From Sphaeroforma arctica JP610 (taxonomy: Eukaryota; Opisthokonta; Ichthyosporea; Ichthyophonida), in contig NW_014040397.1 in NCBI RefSeq assembly GCF_001186125.1, positions 81,984 through 130,569 on the forward strand: a stretch of DNA of 48,586 nucleotides, read 5' to 3'. Position numbers and translations under genes: made by a program. The notes under the pieces were generated by a model. It saw only the letters and a program-made list of their open reading frames with translations. It did no database searches and was not told the DNA's origin. Positions 35,941 to 47,361 of the stretch are shown one piece after another. The number at the start of each line of letters is the position of its first letter. The stretch's first letter is position 1.

Positions 35941-36439
35941 GTCGTATGTGGCGCAACTGAGATTCTTTCTTTCATCGTTCAGGATATGAATATACACGAG
36001 TGCACGGGATGGATACTTTGTTTCTATGGCCGCATGTTGGTCTTTGTTGCGTTATTCTAGTTTATTGATACCTATAAGTTGATACCTATAAGGGCGCAGG
36101 TTCGTAAGACAGGGAATGGACAGTATGTACAAGAATTTCTGTAGAAGTGTTTCTATATGCACTCTCTAGAGTTGTGACATATACATAAATATACAGCGAT
36201 GCCTTTGCAATTACATATGTACATTATGAATGTCTGGTTCACTACGTTTGGTGATAGATTATTGCTGTGAGCTTTTCATACCGAGTATGTATGTATACAA
36301 ATGCACCATACACTACCAGATGATGGGATATTTCTATCCAGGGTAAACAGACGAAGGCATTTTCAACCCGGAATATTCCGTAAATACTATACATTTAATA
36401 TTACCCTTACGTGTACTGACACTATACGGATGTTGAAAT

Positions 36440-36468
36440 AGATATAAATATATATATTATAAAAATGA

Positions 36469-36508
<40 letters not shown>

Positions 36509-36511
36509 TAT

Positions 36512-36571
<60 letters not shown>

Positions 36572-36598
36572 ATACACATAAATATTATCCATATTACT

Positions 36599-36637
<39 letters not shown>

Positions 36638-36640
36638 ATA
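36440..36640. repeat. TA microsatellite block
   Basis: Nearly continuous tatata runs broken by tattat and a short cacaca run. Confidence 0.95.
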
Positions 36641-37142
36641 CTCACTTATCAACATGGCCATACACATGTCTATTCGCACACACATAGACATACCAATCCA
36701 CTTTGCCATACACGAGCCTGTTTACATTCCCATATACATATATATTGACATACTCATGTACACATACCTATCCAGGCACGCATATAGCCATATATAATTA
36801 CTTATTATATACGCATACGCACGAGTCCATGACTGAAAATTGAATACACTCAACAAGTGAATAGAAATAGGGACCTGGTCATTCTGAGCAATTTACACTA
36901 AATATTTAATTAACTCTTTGATCGGACGGTCTATTTAATGGACTCAAGTATAAGCATTTCCCAACCCTATCTATACGCGAGTGCACCATATGGAAATTCA
37001 ATTCAAGACTCAATCAAGTCGGCTTGCATAAAACGACTGCTTGTTTCTTCCGCCTGCAATAGACAGACTGTCAAGACTGCCTCCGACACTTCACTACCAG
37101 GGCCATCCGACCAGGGGGGGTTAATACGCATATATGTAGATT

Positions 37143-39188
37143 TCAATTTGGGCGAGACTTTTTTCGGACTCTGCTCTGTTCACTTCCGTCGTGAAGTCGC
37201 AGACGTGCCATGCTCTGGTCAGAGGGAGTGTCGGGTCTGGTCACCTTTTGCAAAAGGCTTCCTATTCTGTTGTAATCTGAAAGAGTCTCGCTGACCAGTT
37301 TTAGCAAATTCGAAGCAGCTTTCTCCCTCACTCTAATCAAACAGTTTGCAACGGCTGAAGCGATTTCTTCTTTGTGTGAATCATAGAATCTCAAGATGTT
37401 GGCTTTTGTAAGTTTCACCGCTTCCTTCCCTCCTACACATACATACGCCCTTTTCATGATTTCGGCGATGACTGCAATTGGTTTGGATTCGAATTCGTCC
37501 TTGATCATAATTCGTTGTAGGCGCTCGATTTTGGACTTTACCGCATGCGGAGGGTTCCATGGCAAAGTTTTTCCAGTTAAGTCCCGTAGATAAATTCTGA
37601 GTAATCTCGTAGACTGCTCAAACCCTGATAGCATCTCTTTGTTCAAATCGACAAATTTCCTCTGCCGCTCTTTCTCGCAGTATGTCATAACCTCCCCTCG
37701 ACCCCTTTGCTTTAAAACAAATCGTAGTCCACTATAGTTAGATCCGAAAAGATTCAGCTGGTGCTCCAGCAGCCTTCGGACATATTTCATAGTTTGTGTT
37801 TTTACTGCTCGGTCACGTATTCGTGTATCTAGACTACCAAGATACGTAGAACTATTTAAATTCTCCGTTTCCGATATAAAATTATCGCGCTCAAAAAAAT
37901 GCCATCCGTTTGCGACGGCCGCAATTTCAATCAGAAGTGATTTCCCATGCGCTTTTGCTAAAGCTTTCAGATTCTGAAGGACTGGGGCCACATCGAAGTC
38001 TTTGTATTGAGCGCAATTGACGATCGCGGGCAAAGCATCAGTGTCGCATGTATCATCCTCGCGTATTGTTGCCTTGATCTGCTGCAGGCTCTTGATTATC
38101 TTCATTCTATCACGTTTGTATGCTAATTCGTCAGGATTCTCATCAGTATCGTCAACGAAATCTTTATCTGTGTCTTCCCCACTGTAATCTTTTTCATCAC
38201 CATATTCGATCTTGCCCTTGAGCTGATACTTCTTCATTAGCATTCCTTGAAAGTAGTCCAAATCACGATCGACATGGATAGCTTTACGTGTACCGTCCCA
38301 TTTGGTTCTTACTATTGTGACTTTTTCTACGCCAACATAATCATCTACGGAATTTAGCATTGTCCAAGGTCCGTACTTAACCTTCCCCGCCTCTCTAGCC
38401 AAACAGAGGAAGACATAAGGACGCTTTTCTTTGAGAAAGCGCCTTGACTTGTTGTTTCGCAGTGGATTGGAATCGCCCAGACCAGGAACATCGACCAGGC
38501 TGATATTTGGCGGTAGCCGTTCTTCGAAGTTGGCTGTAATTTTGATCTCAGCTATACTTTCACCTTCATTGTCGAACTCGCTGAGCGCAACACGAGCTAA
38601 CTCGTATGACGAGTATGTATTATAGGTAACCCATTTACCGAATTTAGACACCAGATTGGGAGGGACTTCATCCAGCATCGCATCTAACTCCACTTCCGTT
38701 TTGTTTCTCGTTGTATACCCTAAATTTCTCAAGATATCACGTAATTCATCCAGATCATCGCTAGCCCAATTTTTAAGCGAGTTTCGATCTTCTTCCCATT
38801 GAGTCTCAGAGAGATAGAGCACTTCTATTCTCACCTGTCCTCGCATCAATTTCGGATCAGACTCGCATCTGAGCACATTCCTAGACACGGCTTCCAGATC
38901 ATACTGAGATACTTTTCCAAATCGTATACCTGTAAGAGCATTGAATAGCGTACTTTTTCCAGCACCGGTTTGGCCGATTAAAGCAACTTCTACCAACCCA
39001 CTATCTTGCTCCAGGTGCTTAGCTACATCTTCCGCACTGGTCTGTCCAAACAAACTTTTAGCTTTCTCTTGTATTTTGTGTGATTCAAAACGAAGCATAT
39101 CGATGGTAACGTTCTCATGATCAGCAAATTTCCGACAAAGGTGCTCGTATAGGTAGGTCTCACGTAGTGATGTTGCATTTCCCTTCAT
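37143..39188 (-). CDS. Intronless large GTPase, dynamin-superfamily/SLIP-GC-like
   Basis: A single 681-aa frame from ATG 39188 to TGA 37143. GTPase motifs are all visible: G1 GQTGAGKST at 72-80, G3 DVPGLGD at 233-239 and G4 TKWD at 295-298, a canonical (N/T)KxD. The G domain is followed by about 370 residues of helical sequence with no transmembrane segment, ending in a basic tail (RVRKKSRP) that could be a nuclear localisation signal. By memory the layout resembles nuclear GTPase SLIP-GC-type proteins and other dynamin-like GTPases; no closer family is recognised. It is clearly paralogous to the GTPase at 43226-45280 (shared NALTG, AVSRNVLR, PLRNNKSRRFL, LLIEIAAVANGW). The absence of introns contrasts with the other genes here and could mean retroposition or acquisition from outside. 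Function unknown; an immune or genome-maintenance role would be speculation. Confidence 0.9.
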   Translation of the reverse strand: MKGNATSLRETYLYEHLCRKFADHENVTIDMLRFESHKIQEKAKSLFGQTSAEDVAKHLEQDSGLVEVALIGQTGAGKSTLFNALTGIRFGKVSQYDLEAVSRNVLRCESDPKLMRGQVRIEVLYLSETQWEEDRNSLKNWASDDLDELRDILRNLGYTTRNKTEVELDAMLDEVPPNLVSKFGKWVTYNTYSSYELARVALSEFDNEGESIAEIKITANFEERLPPNISLVDVPGLGDSNPLRNNKSRRFLKEKRPYVFLCLAREAGKVKYGPWTMLNSVDDYVGVEKVTIVRTKWDGTRKAIHVDRDLDYFQGMLMKKYQLKGKIEYGDEKDYSGEDTDKDFVDDTDENPDELAYKRDRMKIIKSLQQIKATIREDDTCDTDALPAIVNCAQYKDFDVAPVLQNLKALAKAHGKSLLIEIAAVANGWHFFERDNFISETENLNSSTYLGSLDTRIRDRAVKTQTMKYVRRLLEHQLNLFGSNYSGLRFVLKQRGRGEVMTYCEKERQRKFVDLNKEMLSGFEQSTRLLRIYLRDLTGKTLPWNPPHAVKSKIERLQRIMIKDEFESKPIAVIAEIMKRAYVCVGGKEAVKLTKANILRFYDSHKEEIASAVANCLIRVREKAASNLLKLVSETLSDYNRIGSLLQKVTRPDTPSDQSMARLRLHDGSEQSRVRKKSRPN

Positions 39189-40682
39189 TGTTCGAAATAA
39201 ATACTTGCTTCCAAATATCGTGCCATTTTATACTTATTATAATTTATTTGTACAGATTGTGATCCTGCTTGAACGTAGAATATATTTCTATAAAAAAAAG
39301 TTCGACGACTCGAATTATATATTTTTCTAAAAAGAAAAACAATATATTTATGTACATATGTATTTGTTTAAAAAAACAACAACACTAAACACAAGTGACA
39401 AAAGGGACAAACGGCACGCGCCAGCACTCCAACAGGCGGCAGCCGGTAAGTGCATTGTCCAGACTCCAGTGTACTGTGTGTGAATGAACTTCCATGGGAG
39501 TTCCACCGAATTAAAAAATAAAAGTGGTATGTATGTATCTCAGTATTGAAAAAAAAATTGCTTCGTTATCCAATGGAATAACGATTGCATTCGGAGTATT
39601 TTTAGATTTCTGTTTGTCCTAAAATCTATTTTGTTTTAATTTTTGATTTTGGTCTGTGACATGTGTTTGTTTTTAAAAAAACAAAACAGAAACAAAATAT
39701 GTATAGATGGCCTTCTATGAATCTATGATACAAGAAGGCTATTTTTTGTTTTTTTAATAAAAAATCAGATAGTTTTTTTTTTGTTGTAAGGTGTGGAACT
39801 GTGGATTGTGGAATAAATACTGTGTGAGACTGTGACTCTGTGGAACTTTGGAAGTGTGTATATTTTACTACTCTGGTGTATAACGTCCTACGTACGTTAG
39901 TCCGTTGTGGCAATTTTTTCTTTCTCTATGTAGGTCTAGAGAGGGTCATGGACACACGGGTGTATATTGTATTGGCAAAAAATACATATTTACACTCACG
40001 CATGTGCATAGTGCGCACAACAGCCAACAATACTCTTTTTTCCAAGTAGCCTACAATAATACAACGCTATGTAACAGGCGGCTAACATATATTAGCTGTG
40101 AGTGTGAGGGGGTATGTAAGGGGCTGAGGGCTTAGCTGCTTAGGGCGCCTCAGGCTGAGGTCGCGGAGCGCCAGAGCCGTTGAGTCCGCCAAAGAATTGA
40201 GATCCTGTGAGGCTGAGATCTGAGTCCAGACTCTAGAAGGAACTCTCAGGGGAGTGTTGAATAGGAATCACTGCGTCACTGTCGAACAGTATGCTCAATT
40301 ACTCGTGTTATCCTACCAATCATATGTCAATTCAACGAACTTCCAACCCTTGTACGTATTTACGTCTTACATACACAACTCAACGAGTCAACAACACTCA
40401 ACAGTTATGACTCATGAGTTAGCACTCTCTCCGTGTGAACTCTGGAGTGCTGGACTGCTGTGGCCTAGCCGCCTGGGGCTATGTACATACTACTAGAGAG
40501 AGAGAGAAAAGCGGCCTGCCTGAGCTTGGTTCGTTGGAGCTGGGACTCTGAATGATGGGAAAAGAAATTAGCTGTGGCCTATTTTAATTTGATCTTTTGT
40601 TTTTAAAAAAGTATAGAACATGCCTATCAATTCTTTAGCAGTCCAGGGCCCCGGTTGTAGAGTCCAGGCCTCTCCAGCTCCT

Positions 40683-40756
40683 CTCACTCTACTCTCTACT
40701 CTAGGAGCTACATAGTAGAGACTCAAGAGAGTAGAGACCCGAGAGTCGAGAGTGAG
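40683..40756. repeat. Imperfect inverted repeat of about 75 nt
   Basis: The outer arms ctctcact(ct) and agagtgag pair, and the inner arm ctctactctct pairs with agagagtagag, around a central aggagctacatagtag loop. Confidence 0.7.
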
Positions 40757-41022
40757 CCTCCTCAGGTACGTGCCTTAAATAGGCTGAAAACGTAGTACGT
40801 TCTACGGTAACGCTTAGTTTCGAAACCGGTTTCCCGTTTTCCGGTAGTATGAGCACAAACCCAGACTGCTATAACGTATGAAAACGTAGTACGTTTTACG
40901 TTGACGTGCCAATTTTTGCCCTTAGGGCCTCAGTTGATGAGGCCTAAAGGCCCTGAGGCCATAGGATTGGTTATGCACCCCAGGCTAACTACTAGTAGAC
41001 GCTGGCAAGTAGCATAAGGTCG

Positions 41023-42375
41023 CGACATGTCGCACACTTGCACTGTAAATAAACGACCGCGAGTCGCGACGTGTCGTCAAATTTTATGCCAAGTCTGTAC
41101 ATAGTAGACGACATTATCGTTTACTATGTACTTAACCTAGAGAGGGTGTCCATGCTGCATGTCTTGAATTGAAAAAATGACATGTTGCAACCTCGATGTA
41201 ACGACACGTCACTAGAACAAACACGTAAACGACAGTCGCGATACGTCGCCAACTCGCCATAGGTAAAGACAGGTCGTTTACGAGCTCAGCCCCAGGTCCA
41301 GGGGCGGACAAGCCGCCAGGACTCAGTTGCCATGAGTAAATAGCCAAACAGAAGAGCCATAACCTCGGCAATTCAGCATCTCTCTATGAGTTAATCTCAG
41401 CATCTCAGGCAATTATTTTGTAAAAATTTATTGTAGATGTCAGATTTCAGATTTGTGGATAGTTTGACTTTTTGACTATGTATTTTTATTTATTGTGGAA
41501 AACAAAACATAGCAAAAACCCGAAACAAAAAGTAAAATATATATATTTATAATAAATAAATATATTTAGAGTATGATTATGTAACCTTTGGGTTAAATCA
41601 CATTATGTAATCTTAAATCTAAAATCACATACTTACATACAGTCAGTGGGAGTGTACACTGTACAGTGTACACTGCACAGTGCACAGTCGTGTCCATTTC
41701 GGATTTCCTCACTCATTTACTCATTTAGATCATATGCGAGCAATCGCTTGAGCAGTCAGTAGTCGGCACATGTAATTTTTTGTTTTCAGAATTGTTTGTT
41801 CACTCTTGAATCCTTGTAGAATGTTGAGTCAGTGAGTTGAGAGTTGAGAGTTGAGACTTGACTTTATGACTGTATGCGTTTAATTTTTAAAATAGAAGGA
41901 TATGAACATGGTTGAATGCCACGGGTCACCGTGGATCATTGGAGTTTGGAGTTTGGAGTTTGGACACCTTGTACTACTATTTTAAAAAATATTTACTACA
42001 TATCTCCGACTCCCCGTGATTTTAAATCAGTATTTTAAAATCACAAGTTCTAAACTTCTCGAGTCCATTCAATTATACAATAAATTTTTAACAAAATAAG
42101 AATTCATGATGACATAGCCTTCTAAATTTAAAAAGAACAATGATGAAACAACAATTTTTTGTTTTATTTTGTAAAACAAAGAAGACAAAACAAAACAAAA
42201 AAACATCGAGATTCGAGACGGAGTCATCAGCTGACATGTATGACATGTCGTCTCGACATGTGTATTTTATTAGGCTACGATACAGCCACCGGCAGACCTG
42301 TCGACACCATGTCTCGATCGACATGTCCTACAAAATGTCGCCGCGACATGTATGACAATTGACATGTCGTTTGCC
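41023..42375. repeat. Dispersed array of CGACATGTCG-type palindromes
   Basis: The 10-bp palindrome CGACATGTCG is exact at 41023-41032. Close variants occur at 41067-41076 (cgacgtgtcg), about 41239-41248 (cgatacgtcg), 42241-42250 (tgacatgtcg), about 42254, 42319-42328 (cgacatgtcc), about 42344 and 42361-42370 (gacatgtcgt). Such density is far above chance for a 10-mer. Confidence 0.75.
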
Positions 42376-43225
42376 AAATGTCGGCGCCGTCTATTTACCA
42401 ACCCAGGTCATCAGATTCAGGCCGTTTAGGCCTCAGTCACAGTGCCTCGAACGGAGTCTCGGAGATGTCTCACAGACAGTCAGACACGGGAAGAGATTTT
42501 TGTCGTGTTTTTTGTTTTACAAAAACATACACACAAAACAAAATTTATAATAAAACACGCTGGGGCGCCGCAGAGTCCAAAAGCTATTCTTCTAAGAGGG
42601 TAGCTAATAATCTGTGAATATCTCCGCACAGGGTGAGGCGGACAGGCGGTGAGCTGAGGCCTGAGGGTGAGATACTAAGATTTCTTGATGTACACTTCCC
42701 TCACTTTCACTCAACACACACACAAAAATATTTACGTACTGTTGTTCAGTCACACACGCTCAGTCGCTCGCACATAAACACACTCACCCACGCCCCCCCC
42801 CCTCCCTGCCTTATTTTATAAAAAAACTTTTCTTTTCAGCCGTCAATAACGGACCCACATATGCTCTTATTTTTTGGAACAAAATTCCATTTAGGATCCC
42901 TCGAAGGCCTCTTGGGGGCCTACAAATAGAGAACAAGCGTTCCAGACAGATTTCAAGTTCAATAAAAGAAATAGGAACTCTACAGTCTACAGGCCTACAG
43001 CTACGCTTTCGGTGAATCGGTGATAAATATCTATAAAAGACGGTGGCAAATCGTAAATAAAACTAATCCAGAACAGCTTCTTTTATTTTTATAATATCTT
43101 CTTGTTGGTGTTCCGTCTCTGTGTTTGACACCTGTGCAAAAAAGCCTCCTAAAAAGGAACATACTATTTTGAACAACAATTTTATTATACATACTCTCTT
43201 TGAACAAAAAGGTTGTCTTAAGATT

Positions 43226-45280
43226 ATGGTGACCTTAACTGTCGATATGTCGAAAACAGCAATGTCTCAGCTAGAAAACAGTTTGTATGAGCGGTTGACG
43301 GCGTATTTTCACCACAAATCGGATATCGACTTCTCTACGCTTCGTAATAATATTGATATCATCAAAAGAATGACGTACAGTGAGTTCCAAGAGACGGGCG
43401 TAGAAGACGTCACCGAGCATTTGTCAAAATCTAGGGAGAAGTTGGAGGTGGCGCTTGTAGGCGATACAGGAGCTGGTAAAAGTACCCTTTTCAACGCGCT
43501 GACTGGGTTACGTTTCGGACGAATTATGGAGTATGATGCTGACGCCGTGTCTAGGAACGTTCTCAGATTTGAGTCAAATCCAGCTATGCAGGAAGGGACG
43601 GTGCAGGTGGAAGTAGTCTATCTAACCGCTTCACAATGGGGAGAAGATCGCGAGTTACTCAGGAGAGATAGCGAAATCGACGCGGAAGATTTCTTGGAGA
43701 CCGTCAATTTTTTTGGATATGACACGAAGGGAAAATCACGGGAAGAATTGGTCGAGATTCTTGAGGATAATCCTAAGGATGACCCTAACGAGTTGTTTTC
43801 TAAATTTGGGACAAGACGTGTCTTGGGCCCCTTTACTACACCTGAATCAGCTCGTAGTGCGCTCAGTAAGCTTGACGAAGAAAGTAGCATCATTTTGGAA
43901 ATCAAAATTACGGCAAGAGCGGTTCGAGTCACAGACGACTCGGCCGATACGCTACCAGGGAATATTAGTCTAGTAGATATCCCTGGTCTGGGAGATATCA
44001 GTCCCCTGAGAAACAATAAGTCTAGACGATTCCTCAGAGAACGCAGACCCTATGTTTTATTCCTATTGAGTAGGGATACAGCAAGAGTCAGTATGCGGCC
44101 TTGGAACACTTTGAATTTCATAGATAGCCATGTTGGGTTTGAAAAAATTACTATTATCAGAACTAGATGGGACGGCACTCGCAAGACTAACCAAGTGGAT
44201 ATCGACCTTAGTTTTTTCAAAAAGAAACTGGAGAGTAAGTACTTACAGGAATTCAAGAACAAAGCAAGTGAAGGTGGCGAAGATAACGGAGAGATTCTCG
44301 ATGGGGACTACGAGTTCGCGGAGCGCGAAAAACTTTATTTTTTGCACACGAAGCAAAAAATACAGAACTTCCGGCAGCTACCAGCGACAATACGCGAACA
44401 TTCAGGCTGTGATTCAGATGAATTGCCGGTTGTTGTAAAATCCAGTCAATACGCAATTTTTGACATATCGGAAGTGCAGTCTATGCTAAAATCATTAGCA
44501 GTATCGTACGGAGATTCACTATTGATTGAGATTGCAGCAGTGGCGAATGGGTGGCTCAACTTTGATTGTGCAAGCTTCAAAGCAGAGACAAACGCAATAA
44601 GCAATCCAAGATACTTGCGTAAATGGGATAGACATATTCGCCGACGAGCAACAGCGCAGACAACCAAAGACACAGTAGGCACTCTGTTGAAACAACAGTT
44701 GGATGCTTTCAAATCTAACCATCGTGGTTTGAAATCTATATTGCAACAAAGAGGTCGTGGAGAAAGATATATCTATTGCAATGGAGAAAAACAGAGATTA
44801 TACATTGATCTACATACAGAGATGCTGGCTGGATTTGATGGATCTAGCAGGTTGCTAAAATTGTTCTTGACTGACCTCGACAGTAAAGCGCTGCATACGC
44901 GTCCACCTTATGCCGTGTTAACTAAAATTAAAGATCTGCAACGGGCCATAAAATGGGACTTTGAATATAAGCCGTGGGCCGTGATTGGCAACATAATGAG
45001 TGATGGACTCGTATATGTCGATGGCAAAAGAGGAATGCAAAAAACGAAGGAGAATATAATGGCTTTCTACGAAAGTAAGAAGGATGAGATCGCAGCGGCT
45101 GTGTCGAAGTGTCTAGTGACGATTGCAGAAAAGGCCCATGATGGTTTGAAACAGATAGTCATTGAAACTCTACAAGATTTCAATCGCATCGAGAGAGTCC
45201 TATCAAAGTCAGATACTTCTCCTAAACGGCCGATCGACAACTCCGACGACGACAATGAACAGAAACGAATTCGGGTATGA
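43226..45280 (+). CDS. Intronless large GTPase, paralogue of the 37-39 kb gene
   Basis: Start chosen at ATG 43226 because it gives 684 aa, matching the 681-aa paralogue, and no ATG precedes it in frame. Motifs: G1 GDTGAGKST at 79-87, G3 DIPGLGD at 251-257 and, at the G4 position, TRWD (313-316) where the paralogue has TKWD, an unusual Lys-to-Arg change in the guanine-specificity motif. The helical C-terminal part is conserved with the paralogue (LLIEIAAVANGW, the RGRGE segment, KALHTRPPYAV against KTLPWNPPHAV). It ends in an acidic-then-basic tail (SDDDNEQKRIRV) that may direct it to the nucleus. AATAAA lies at 45537-45542. The two genes are head to head and moderately diverged, so the duplication is not recent. 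Family assignment (dynamin-superfamily/SLIP-GC-like) is by general similarity. Confidence 0.9.
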   Translation: MVTLTVDMSKTAMSQLENSLYERLTAYFHHKSDIDFSTLRNNIDIIKRMTYSEFQETGVEDVTEHLSKSREKLEVALVGDTGAGKSTLFNALTGLRFGRIMEYDADAVSRNVLRFESNPAMQEGTVQVEVVYLTASQWGEDRELLRRDSEIDAEDFLETVNFFGYDTKGKSREELVEILEDNPKDDPNELFSKFGTRRVLGPFTTPESARSALSKLDEESSIILEIKITARAVRVTDDSADTLPGNISLVDIPGLGDISPLRNNKSRRFLRERRPYVLFLLSRDTARVSMRPWNTLNFIDSHVGFEKITIIRTRWDGTRKTNQVDIDLSFFKKKLESKYLQEFKNKASEGGEDNGEILDGDYEFAEREKLYFLHTKQKIQNFRQLPATIREHSGCDSDELPVVVKSSQYAIFDISEVQSMLKSLAVSYGDSLLIEIAAVANGWLNFDCASFKAETNAISNPRYLRKWDRHIRRRATAQTTKDTVGTLLKQQLDAFKSNHRGLKSILQQRGRGERYIYCNGEKQRLYIDLHTEMLAGFDGSSRLLKLFLTDLDSKALHTRPPYAVLTKIKDLQRAIKWDFEYKPWAVIGNIMSDGLVYVDGKRGMQKTKENIMAFYESKKDEIAAAVSKCLVTIAEKAHDGLKQIVIETLQDFNRIERVLSKSDTSPKRPIDNSDDDNEQKRIRV

Positions 45281-45772
45281 ATCCAGAAGAAATCTACACA
45301 TTTCAAAAGAAAACAAAAAAGGTAGGGGAATTGCCGAATTTGATATGTATTCATAACTACGCGTCCCCTCAGCGGGACCCAAACGGGGAGTGCATAGTCG
45401 AACACTGTACATTTGTTTAAAAACAAACATTTAAATAACACCACCCTCAGTGTGCCCTCACTTTGGCAGACTATAGAACACTCATGACTCAATATTCGTC
45501 CGATCCAGGAGTTAAAAAGAGCAATTTGCTTCGAATAATAAAGGGCTATAAATTTTATCAGCAGTAGGGACGACCTTCCATTCGATTTTAAGAATTGCAG
45601 CTGATTTACAAACAAGGAACATTGCTAAACTATAGTCGACATATTTACAATATACCAATATACTCACAGAAGTATCAAAGACTAGAGTAGTAAAGACTGT
45701 TTTTGATATATATAACTCATCTCTATTTTAATTAATCACATTTTTTTCAACGCTGTTTATGGAATTTTTAAG

Positions 45773-46090
<318 letters not shown>

Positions 46091-46984
46091 CATATATATC
46101 TATGTATATATGGTGGATATTTCTCTAATTATCTCGGTGGAAGTGCGTGGTATACAATTTGGTGCTGTAGCACCCGGCAATTCCAAGTACTAGCATAGAG
46201 CTGAGGGTTTAGACCTTAAGCATTATTCGTATCGAAGCAAACAGAATTGCAAACAAATATAATATCGACGGTTATAGGGGGTGGCTAGCATAGCCAACAC
46301 TTGCACTAGTATATGGTCAAAACAAGTAGATTATCTTTCATGGCGGTGTATAGCTGTAAACAGAGGGCCAAAGCATCCACTGGAACACAGCGTCGTGACT
46401 TTATATACCGAGGTCTGTGTAATACTTAGTACTGCCTCGTTGAACATATCCTTAGCGTATGCTAGAATGGCCTGGGTGCACCTGTCCCGTTTGTGTTGGA
46501 CAGGACAGGACAAGGCCCTTACTAGCTGGCCAGCTGGGTGATGCTTTCCGGGAATTTGTCCTGCTCAGGGTAGGTAGTTAAGAAAAACGTCGTGAAAAAT
46601 AAGACAGATAATGGAATCAGTAAGGGGGTTCCTGAGTTTTAATAGGGTTGCCTGGCTGGTCATACACCAATGAGACACACATTAATCGACAAGGAGGCCT
46701 ATTAGAGGGCCTATTTGTAAGTAGATAATACGTGTTCAACTGCTTACAACAGACAGCAAGTAGGAGCATGCGGCCAGGTTAGTTCTACATACACACGAGA
46801 AGTCGGTGCTAGCAAACTCGTCAGTGACGCATTTGTATGTATGAGCAATTCAGGTAAACCGTGTAAATAGTGATTCACTATCAAACTTAGGTCTGTGTAT
46901 GATATGAAAGTAGGGTACCACAACACATGTTCGGGTGTCTCGTATCGCTCATAGAAATAGTATGTACACTTAAACTTAAACATA

Positions 46985-47170
46985 CGCGCGTACGCATACA
47001 CACACACACACTCTCTCTCTCTCTCCCGCACGCATACACACACACACTCTCTCTCTCTCTCCCGCACGCATACACACACACACACACACACACACGCACA
47101 AACACACACACACACATATATATATACATATACATATTTATATATAATACACACATACATATATGGACAT

Positions 47171-47203
<33 letters not shown>

Positions 47204-47303
47204 TATACATATATAAATATATACTATATATATATTACGTATACATATATATATAATACACACATACATATTTGGACATGTACATACATATATATATANT
47301 ATA

Positions 47304-47345
<42 letters not shown>
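46985..47345. repeat. Compound microsatellite with a duplicated segment and one N
   Basis: A block made of cgcatacacacacac and ctctctctctctcccgca is repeated in tandem (about 46992-47075), then CA, TA and tacatacata runs follow to 47345. One ambiguous base lies at 47299. Confidence 0.9.
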
Positions 47346-47347
<2 letters not shown>

Positions 47348-47361
47348 GGCTCTAGAACACC

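Larger units (their letters stand above)
35180..37142. other. BuGZ 3' region and intergenic DNA, no gene recognised
   Basis: It contains the probable BuGZ polyadenylation signal (35590-35595), an array of about three 80-85 bp units at 35733-35940, and a TA-rich block at 36440-36640. An open frame at 35409-35594 overlaps the presumed 3' UTR and looks non-coding. Confidence 0.5.
39189..43225. other. Palindrome- and hairpin-rich region between the two divergent GTPase genes
   Basis: No coding frame is supported in about 4 kb. Base composition shifts along it: AT-rich at 39190-39830 and 41400-42220, more GC-rich at 40130-41390 and 42220-42480. Notable contents are T/G-then-A/C hairpins, CGACATGTCG-type palindromes, a perfect 24-bp palindrome at 41651-41674, a 75-nt imperfect hairpin at 40683-40756 and a 17-bp repeat pair around 40785 and 40879. 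A ctataaaaga at about 43030 could be the TATA box of the + strand GTPase. Confidence 0.6.

Noticed and set aside
46331-46513. Exon-like minus-strand frame (CTQAILAYAKDMFNEAV)
   Set aside because: It has plausible acceptor and donor signals but no recognisable family and no partner exon.
46744-47210. Long minus-strand frames of Cys/Val/Tyr and Glu/Arg repeats
   Set aside because: They are translations of CA, TA and CT microsatellites.
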